A stretch of 15,973 bases of DNA, from contig CAILUR010000138.1 in assembly GCA_903837445.1 (NCBI GenBank), positions 1-15,973 on the forward strand, read 5' to 3'. The notes under the pieces are model-generated. The model had not been told where the DNA came from. It did no database searches and saw only the letters and a program-made list of their open reading frames with translations. How positions within the stretch are numbered: position 1 is the stretch's first letter; every line of letters starts with the position of its first letter. The position numbers were made by a program, and so were the translations under genes. The stretch is from an uncultured bacterium. GTDB lineage: Bacteria; Oederibacteriota; PGYV01; CAILUR01. Positions 7,958 through 12,831 of the stretch are shown here, one piece after another.

Positions 7958-8983
7958 ATGGATTTGGTACAAAAGTTTACTGAGCAAGCGAAGAAGAACC
8001 CTTTGAAAATAGTATTCCCTGAAGGGGACGATGAAAGAGTAGTGGAAGCCGCTGTAAAAGTAAAACAGGCGGGGATAGCCAAGCCGATTTTACTTGAACC
8101 TACAGTGGGAGTGGCAGCAGCCATAGCCGCGAAAAAGGGACTTTCTCTTGAAGGTATTCCGGTTATTTGTCCGGAGACCTCAGACAGACTTGCCGCGTAT
8201 GCACAAGAATATATTGAAAAAGCAAAAACCGAAGGCAGAACTATAAAAGAAAATGTGGCTATGAAAATAGTCAAAAAAATTCTTGAATTTTCTTGCCTTA
8301 TGGTAAAGACCGGAGACGCTGACGGAATGGTTGGCGGAGTCGCAAACGAAACCGCAAAAGTAATTTCTGCGGCGGCGACAATGATTGGCTATGAACAGGG
8401 AATGGCCACAGCTTCGAGTTTCTTTATGATGATTATTCCAGAGTTTTTAGGCGAGCAGGACAAAGTTTTAATCTTTGCCGATTGCGCCGTAAACCCAAAT
8501 CCAAATCCAAAACAGTTAGCTGAGATAGGAATAGCTTCAGGTATAAATGCGAAGAACCTTCTTGGTATGGAACCACGAATTGCTTTTCTATCATTTTCCA
8601 CTAAAGGTTCTGCCGCACACGCGGATATTACCAAAGTGACAGATGCTTTGGCTATAGCCCAACAAATAAATAAAGATAAAAACTTAGGTTTTGAAATTGA
8701 CGGAGAAATGCAAGGCGACGCAGCAATTATGCCGAAAGTGGGAGCAAAAAAAGCTCCAGGAAGTAAAGTAGCGGGAACTGCAAATGTACTTGTATTTCCA
8801 GACTTAGATGCCGGAAATATCGGCTACAAACTGACTGAACGTCTCGCAAAAGCGAAAGCTCTCGGGCCGATACTTCAGGGGTTTGCGAAACCAGTAAACG
8901 ATATGTCTCGGGGCGCGTCGGTGGACGACCTTGTAGGTGTGGCGGCTATTACTGTAGTGCAGGCGCAGGGCTCGAAAAAATAA
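7958..8983 (+). CDS. pta: Phosphate acetyltransferase
   Basis: This 341-residue cytoplasmic enzyme interconverts acetyl-CoA plus phosphate and acetyl phosphate plus CoA. It is the short, single-domain type without the N-terminal regulatory region of E. coli Pta. Signatures are IVFPEGDDERVVEAA near the start, ADGMVGG, FSTKGSAAHADITKV and the C-terminal block KAPGSKVAGTANVLVFPDL, DAGNIGYKL, GPILQGFAKPVNDMSRGASVDD. I chose ATG 7958 because CGGAGG (7945-7950) lies 7 bases upstream. The in-frame GTG at 7952 would leave only one base. It lies 46 bases after the DUF4954-like gene and 43 before ackA. The stop codon is part of a perfect palindrome. Confidence 0.96.
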   Translation: MDLVQKFTEQAKKNPLKIVFPEGDDERVVEAAVKVKQAGIAKPILLEPTVGVAAAIAAKKGLSLEGIPVICPETSDRLAAYAQEYIEKAKTEGRTIKENVAMKIVKKILEFSCLMVKTGDADGMVGGVANETAKVISAAATMIGYEQGMATASSFFMMIIPEFLGEQDKVLIFADCAVNPNPNPKQLAEIGIASGINAKNLLGMEPRIAFLSFSTKGSAAHADITKVTDALAIAQQINKDKNLGFEIDGEMQGDAAIMPKVGAKKAPGSKVAGTANVLVFPDLDAGNIGYKLTERLAKAKALGPILQGFAKPVNDMSRGASVDDLVGVAAITVVQAQGSKK

Positions 8984-9001
8984 ATCCCAATTGGGATTTA
9001 T
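8980..9001. repeat. 22-bp perfect palindrome at the pta stop codon
   Basis: All 22 positions (8980-9001) are self-complementary, centred on CAATTG, and the pta TAA stop (8981-8983) lies inside the left arm. As RNA it could fold into a 9-bp stem with an AAUU loop. The following bases are AU-rich but not a U-run. The ackA ribosome site AAGGAG (9011-9016) follows 10 bases later. Confidence 0.8.
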
Positions 9002-9026
9002 AATTTAATTAAGGAGAGTTTATTAA

Positions 9027-10241
9027 ATGAAAATTTTGGTCTTCAATTGCGGTAGTTCTTCTATCAAGTATCAGTTTTATGATATGCCATCTGGAAAAGT
9101 TATTGCAAAAGGTTTGGTACAGAGAATCGGAGAAAAAATGGCGGATGCCAATCAGAAAACTGAATCCGGCAAAGAAATAAAAATACAAATGCCAATAGCA
9201 GATCACGAAGAAGCTATCGCTGAAATAGTAAAAATGCTCACGGATAAAGACAACGGCGCTATTAAGTCTATGGCCGAAGTCGAGGCCTGTGGTCACAGGG
9301 TAGTCCACGGTGGAGACGCGGTCTCAGGCTCTGTGCTCATTGATGCTAAGCTTGAAAAAATTATAGAAGATTTTTCTGATTTGGCGCCTTTACACAATCC
9401 GCCAAATCTTATTGGAATCAAAGCTTCAAAAAAAGTCCTCGGAGATAAAGTACCTCAGGTGGCTTGTTTTGATACGGCTTTTCACGCAAGTATTCCGGAG
9501 AAAGCATATCTTTATGCATTGCCTTATGAAATGTATGAAAAATTTAAAATCAGACGCTATGGTTTCCACGGCACCTCACACAGATATGTAGCGAGAAAAG
9601 CAGCGGAAATGCTCGGCATAGACAAGTATAAATTAAACGCAATAACCGCACATTTAGGTAATGGTTGTTCTATGGCGGCAGTAAAGGACGGCAAGTCAGT
9701 GGATACTTCTATGGGCTTGACCCCGCTGGAAGGCTTAGTAATGGGCACCAGGACAGGCGACTTTGATCCTGCCATTATTTTCTACTTGCTTAAAAAAGGT
9801 TATGAGGCAAAAGATATAGACGGTATTTGCAATAAAAAATCAGGGCTCATAGGGATATCGGGACTTTCAAATGATGTGCGTGACCTTGAGGAAAAAGCAA
9901 AAGCAGGAGAAAAAAGGGCAAAACTTGCGCTGGATATTTTTGCGTATAGAATAAAAAAATATGTAGGGTCATATCTGGCTGTACTTAACGGTTGTGACTG
10001 CGTGATAGTCACAGGTGGTATCGGAGAGAATGGAGTAACTATGAGAAAAAGAGCCTTTGAAAATCTTGAAGCTCTGGGAATTAAAATAGACGACGCAAAA
10101 AATGCGGTAATGGTCGGAGGCAAAGGCGGAGAAATAACCACCGCTGATTCAAAAGTAAAAGTACTCGTAGTGCCTACAAATGAAGAAGGTGCTATTGCAG
10201 GAGATACATACGCGCTTATTTCGGGCGGTTCGGCCAACTAA
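9027..10241 (+). CDS. ackA: Acetate kinase
   Basis: This 404-residue cytoplasmic kinase makes ATP and acetate from acetyl phosphate and ADP, or runs in reverse to activate acetate. The ASKHA-fold motifs are all present: NCGSSSIKY (7-15), HRVVHGG with Arg91, CFDTAFH with Asp149, YGFHGTSHRYV with His181, AHLGNGCS, GLTPLEGLVMGTRTGDFD with Arg242, VTGGIGENG and a C-terminal NEEGAIA glutamate. These correspond to the known catalytic Arg/Asp/His/Arg/Glu set of the family. The length is normal. AAGGAG (9011-9016) lies 10 bases before ATG 9027. With pta it gives substrate-level ATP from acetyl-CoA, or recovers acetate released by the deacetylase NagA encoded downstream. Confidence 0.97.
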   Translation: MKILVFNCGSSSIKYQFYDMPSGKVIAKGLVQRIGEKMADANQKTESGKEIKIQMPIADHEEAIAEIVKMLTDKDNGAIKSMAEVEACGHRVVHGGDAVSGSVLIDAKLEKIIEDFSDLAPLHNPPNLIGIKASKKVLGDKVPQVACFDTAFHASIPEKAYLYALPYEMYEKFKIRRYGFHGTSHRYVARKAAEMLGIDKYKLNAITAHLGNGCSMAAVKDGKSVDTSMGLTPLEGLVMGTRTGDFDPAIIFYLLKKGYEAKDIDGICNKKSGLIGISGLSNDVRDLEEKAKAGEKRAKLALDIFAYRIKKYVGSYLAVLNGCDCVIVTGGIGENGVTMRKRAFENLEALGIKIDDAKNAVMVGGKGGEITTADSKVKVLVVPTNEEGAIAGDTYALISGGSAN

Positions 10242-10251
10242 ATTTTATATA

Positions 10252-10264
10252 TCCCTATAAGGGA
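10252..10264 (+). promoter_or_regulatory. Small hairpin before the acyl carrier protein gene
   Basis: TCCCT (10252-10256) and AGGGA (10260-10264) form a 5-bp stem with a 3-base loop directly next to the GAAGGA ribosome site (10265-10270) of the acp gene. The stem is short and could be chance, but its position could affect ribosome access or mRNA processing. Confidence 0.3.
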
Positions 10265-10278
10265 GAAGGAGCAATACC

Positions 10279-10521
10279 ATGGCATCAACACTTGAAAGGA
10301 TTCAGAAAGTCACAGCGGAGCTTCTCGGAGTTCCAGCAGCAAAAGCAATAGAAAGCGCAAAGTTTGTGGAAGACCTCGGAGCAGAGTCCACTCAGTCAAT
10401 CGAACTTGTAGTTTCACTTGAAGAAGAGTTTGGAATTGAAATGGATGAAGCAGGCGCTCTTGGAGTAAAGACAGTTGGAGACGCTGTAAAGTTTATCGAC
10501 GCAGCTCTCGCGAAAAAGTAA
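10279..10521 (+). CDS. acpP: Acyl carrier protein
   Basis: This 80-residue acidic four-helix carrier holds acyl chains on 4'-phosphopantetheine. FVEDLGAESTQSIELV aligns with the usual FxxDLGADSLDxVELV, which places the modified serine at residue 37. The motif reads Glu-Ser-Thr instead of Asp-Ser-Leu. Helix III and IV features (LEEEFGIEMDE, VKTVGDAVKFID) are normal. GAAGGA (10265-10270) lies 8 bases before ATG 10279. It sits between ackA and nagB, not in a fatty-acid (fab) operon, so it could be a specialised carrier and not the housekeeping one. No other fatty-acid gene is in the window. Function as an ACP is firm; the pathway is open. Confidence 0.9.
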   Translation: MASTLERIQKVTAELLGVPAAKAIESAKFVEDLGAESTQSIELVVSLEEEFGIEMDEAGALGVKTVGDAVKFIDAALAKK

Positions 10522-10620
10522 CTCGCGGGTAAGAATAAGCCACCCTCACAAGGGGCAGGCTGACGGCTTCTTCGCGAAAGCGAGAGGCCCCGGATACCTC
10601 TAAGGTTCCCAAAAACTCAC
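10522..10620 (+). ncRNA. GC-rich three-hairpin intercistronic element (unidentified)
   Basis: Between acp and nagB lies a non-coding stretch that is about 61% G+C over 10522-10610 by hand count, higher than its AT-leaning neighbours. Three consecutive hairpins can be drawn. H1 spans 10539-10560 (GCC/GGC and CCCT/AGGG). H2 spans 10565-10589 (10 pairs, one bulged T, GAAA tetraloop at 10576-10579). H3 spans 10592-10609 (GGA/TCC and ACCT/AGGT, loop CTA). Competing pairings exist: GGGGC 10552-10556 with GCCCC 10587-10591, and CTCTCGC 10505-10511 in the acp end with GCGAGAG 10580-10586. I do not recognise a known riboswitch, ribozyme or SRP core. It could be a cis-regulatory leader of nagB, a processing site or a REP-like repeat. 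Confidence 0.5.
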
Positions 10621-10641
10621 TATATTATATGGAGGGCAGTT

Positions 10642-11436
10642 ATGCGAGTAGTAATACAGAAAGATTTTGACAAGATGAGCAAGTTCACAGCTCAGTACAT
10701 TGTGGACAAAATCAATGCGTTCAAGCCAACAAAGGAGAAACCTTTTGTACTTGGACTTCCGACTGGGTCGTCACCTATCGGAACTTACAAAGAAATGGTA
10801 AGGCTTCACAAAGAGGGAAAAGTTTCCTTCGAGAATGTAGTATCGTTCAACATGGACGAGTATGTAGCAATTTCTGAGACACATCCAGAAAGCTATCACG
10901 CGTTTATGAAGACCTATTTCCACGGGCATGTCAATATGAAGCCAGAGAACATCAACATTCTTAATGGTAATGCTCCAGACCTTGCAGCAGAATGCGCAAG
11001 CTATGAAGCCAGAATCAAGAAATACGGCAAAATCAATCTTTTCCTCGGCGGAATAGGACCTGATGGACACATCGCTTTTAACGAGCCTGCCTCCTCACTT
11101 ACTTCTCCAACCAGAGTAAAAACATTGACTACAGACACTATCATTGCAAATGCAAGGTTCTTTGAGAATGATGTAAACAAAGTTCCTAAAACAGCATTGA
11201 CAGTTGGCGTAGGCACAGTTATGGCTTCCGAAGAAGTAGTTCTTGTAATCAACGGGCCAAAGAAAGCGCGCGCTCTTCAGCGTTGCGTAGAAGAAGGCGT
11301 TAACCATATGATCACAGCGTCAGCTCTTCAGCTTCACCCTAAAGCCATGCTTGTTGTGGACGATGAGGCGACAGTTGAGATGCAGGTTCAGACAGTTAAT
11401 TATTTCAAAGACATAGAAAAAAAGAACATACTGTAA
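10642..11436 (+). CDS. nagB: Glucosamine-6-phosphate deaminase
   Basis: This 264-residue cytoplasmic isomerase/deaminase turns glucosamine-6-phosphate into fructose-6-phosphate and ammonia. LGLPTGSSPIGTY (38-49) is the phosphate loop. Catalytic residues fall at the E. coli NagB numbers: Asp72 (FNMDEY), Asp141 and His143 (GPDGHIAFNEP) and Glu148. Ser151, Arg158 and Lys160, which in E. coli help bind the activator N-acetylglucosamine-6-phosphate, are also in place, so allosteric activation is likely. GGAGGG (10631-10636) precedes ATG 10642. It follows the structured acp-nagB gap and ends at a strong terminator. The enzyme acts right after NagA, whose gene is next but has its own promoter. Confidence 0.97.
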   Translation: MRVVIQKDFDKMSKFTAQYIVDKINAFKPTKEKPFVLGLPTGSSPIGTYKEMVRLHKEGKVSFENVVSFNMDEYVAISETHPESYHAFMKTYFHGHVNMKPENINILNGNAPDLAAECASYEARIKKYGKINLFLGGIGPDGHIAFNEPASSLTSPTRVKTLTTDTIIANARFFENDVNKVPKTALTVGVGTVMASEEVVLVINGPKKARALQRCVEEGVNHMITASALQLHPKAMLVVDDEATVEMQVQTVNYFKDIEKKNIL

Positions 11437-11453
11437 TTTAAGTATTGTTTTAT

Positions 11454-11483
11454 AAAAAGGGGCGCCGCGAGGCGCCCCTTTTT
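11454..11483 (+). terminator. Intrinsic terminator after nagB
   Basis: GGGGCGCC (11459-11466) and GGCGCCCC (11471-11478) form a perfect 8-bp GC stem with a GCGA tetraloop. The stem is preceded by five A and followed by five T (11479-11483), extending the pairing to 13 bp. It closes the cluster that begins with the DUF4954-like gene. The A-run also makes it usable in the reverse direction. Confidence 0.95.
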
Positions 11484-11536
11484 CATTAGTAAGATAGGTT
11501 TTATATGTTTAAGATACCCCCAAAAAATATGTTTTG

Positions 11537-11545
11537 TGATATGAT
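11537..11545 (+). promoter_or_regulatory. Extended -10 promoter of nagA
   Basis: TGA-TATGAT (TG at 11537-11538, -10 at 11540-11545) is an extended -10 element. No good -35 is seen at the usual distance, which fits extended -10 promoters. A start near 11552 would leave a leader of about 22 bases before ATG 11574. The terminator upstream makes a separate promoter necessary. Confidence 0.5.
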
Positions 11546-11573
11546 GTTTTTATCAAAATTAAACGGAGTTTAA

Positions 11574-12818
11574 ATGATTCTCACAAACGCAAAGATTTTC
11601 AACGGCAGAGAGTTTATAAAAGAAAACACAGTTATTATAAAAAACGGAATTATAGATGCTCTTGTATTTAGGTCGTTAAAAAAGCATCCTGGAACTTGGA
11701 ACCTGGAACCTGGAACCCGTAATTCGGAACCTGGAACCTGGAACCTGGAACCTGGAACCCGTAATTCGGGCAGTCCCCATATCCTGGAACCTGGAACCTG
11801 GAACCTGGAACAAAATATTTTATCTCCTGGTCTTATAGATCTCCACACTCACGGTTGTGGCGGGTATTCTTATCTTGAGATTGATACAAAAGAAAAACTG
11901 GAACTTGTCAGAAAATCCTATGCTAAACTTGGCACCACTTCTGTTATGTTCACAAATACTTATTCGGAAAACGAAACTCGGCACTTAAAAATTGCCGCTA
12001 AATATGGCAAAGACAAATATCCAGGCGCTCGGATTTTAGGGGTTTATCTTGAAAGTCCTTTTATCAGCCGTGAGAAACGGGGCGGTATTGAAAATCATTA
12101 TATTGTGGATGCTCCCGCAAAAAATTATTTAAGCATAATAAAAAAGATTTATAAAAACTGTCCTAATTTGCGCATTGTGGCTGTGGCACCTGAAAGACCT
12201 GATGCGGAAAAAATAATAAAAAAATTCCGTAAAGACGGAATACAGGTGGCTATGGGGCATAGTGCTGCTGGCTATAATGAAACTAAAAAGGGAATTGAGT
12301 GGGGCATACGGCACACAGTGCATTTTTTCAACGCTATGACTTCTATGCATCATAGAGAGCCAGGCGCTATAACTGCCCTTATGGAAACTCCAGGCATACT
12401 GGGCGAAATAATAGCAGATGGAAACCATATACATCCGGCAGTGATAAACTTAGCTTATAAAGTTATGGGGAGAGACCGTATAGCGCTTATAACTGATGCT
12501 ACAGGGCTTTTAGGCGTGAAAGCAGGGGTCTATGAGCGAATGAACTTTGGAAAGGTCACAGCCAAAGGGGCCTCGTTTTATAACAAACACGGAGTGTTGA
12601 TAGGTAGTAATGTGCCACAACTGACTATGTGCAAAAATATAAAAAAATGGTTGGGAGTGGGTAACGCTATAGCCCTGCAAATGGCAACTCTTAATCCTGC
12701 AAAAGTAGTACCTGATATGAAAATAGGGCAGATAAAAAAAGGTTATAAGGCGGATTTTATTGTAGTAGATGAGGCCTTGAATTTGAAAAAAGTTTTTGTG
12801 GCAGGAGAACAGGTTTAA
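11574..12818 (+). CDS. nagA: N-acetylglucosamine-6-phosphate deacetylase with in-frame repeat insertion
   Basis: This 414-residue amidohydrolase removes acetate from N-acetylglucosamine-6-phosphate. After the N-terminal strands (1-32) and a repeat-encoded segment (39-80) come SPGLIDLHTHG (His91, His93), the metal-site glutamate in GVYLESPF (Glu160), MGHSAAG (His229), TVHFFNAMTSMHHREPG (His250) and LITDATG (Asp308). GVYLESPF has Ser where most NagA proteins have Gly (EGP), by recall. The repeat segment holds heptapeptide-like runs PGTWNLE with PGTRNSE variants and replaces a short loop before HTH. No start codon lies between the repeat and the HTH motif, so the array must be translated or the gene is off. 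GGAG (11565-11568) precedes ATG 11574 by 5 bases. Its product feeds NagB, and its acetate could feed AckA-Pta. Confidence 0.92.
   Translation: MILTNAKIFNGREFIKENTVIIKNGIIDALVFRSLKKHPGTWNLEPGTRNSEPGTWNLEPGTRNSGSPHILEPGTWNLEQNILSPGLIDLHTHGCGGYSYLEIDTKEKLELVRKSYAKLGTTSVMFTNTYSENETRHLKIAAKYGKDKYPGARILGVYLESPFISREKRGGIENHYIVDAPAKNYLSIIKKIYKNCPNLRIVAVAPERPDAEKIIKKFRKDGIQVAMGHSAAGYNETKKGIEWGIRHTVHFFNAMTSMHHREPGAITALMETPGILGEIIADGNHIHPAVINLAYKVMGRDRIALITDATGLLGVKAGVYERMNFGKVTAKGASFYNKHGVLIGSNVPQLTMCKNIKKWLGVGNAIALQMATLNPAKVVPDMKIGQIKKGYKADFIVVDEALNLKKVFVAGEQV
11688..11811. repeat. Heptanucleotide GGAACCT tandem array inside nagA
   Basis: From 11691 to 11760 there are ten consecutive 7-base units: four GGAACCT-type, one GTAATTC, then five GGAACCT-type. 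A second GTAATTC (11761-11767) and a non-repeat spacer follow, then three more GGAACCT units plus a partial one (11786-11811). The two blocks ending GGAACCC-GTAATTC are 42 bases apart (11712 and 11754), which looks like a segmental duplication. A 7-base unit gives the same cyclic peptide in every frame, GTWNLEP on + and FQVPGSR on -, and contains no stop in any of the six. Confidence 0.95.
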
Positions 12819-12831
12819 AATAAATAAAATC

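Noticed and set aside
7738..8274. Minus-strand ORF of 178 codons spanning the DUF4954-like and pta genes
   Set aside because: It overlaps two well-supported genes on the other strand, has no recognisable domain and no good ribosome site.
8980..9001. Palindrome after pta as an intrinsic terminator
   Set aside because: No U-run follows, and pta and ackA are expected to be co-transcribed.
9800..10237. Minus-strand ORF of 145 codons inside ackA
   Set aside because: The Ser/Pro-rich translation is typical of an antisense shadow; ackA has all its motifs on the + strand.
10560..10584. Hammerhead-like CUGA and GAAA elements in the acp-nagB gap
   Set aside because: CUGA is not followed by the needed UGA, and GAAA is the hairpin loop, so the catalytic core is absent.
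10621..10628. TATATTAT before nagB as a -10 element
   Set aside because: A start from it would fall in the ribosome site (10631-10636), and no -35 is seen.
11688..11811. CRISPR array
   Set aside because: Units are 7 bases in direct tandem with no unique spacers, and no cas genes are present.
11570..11848. Minus-strand ORF of 92 codons with repeated FQVPGSR peptides
   Set aside because: It is only the reverse reading of the heptamer array, which is stop-free in all frames, and it overlaps the clear NagA frame.
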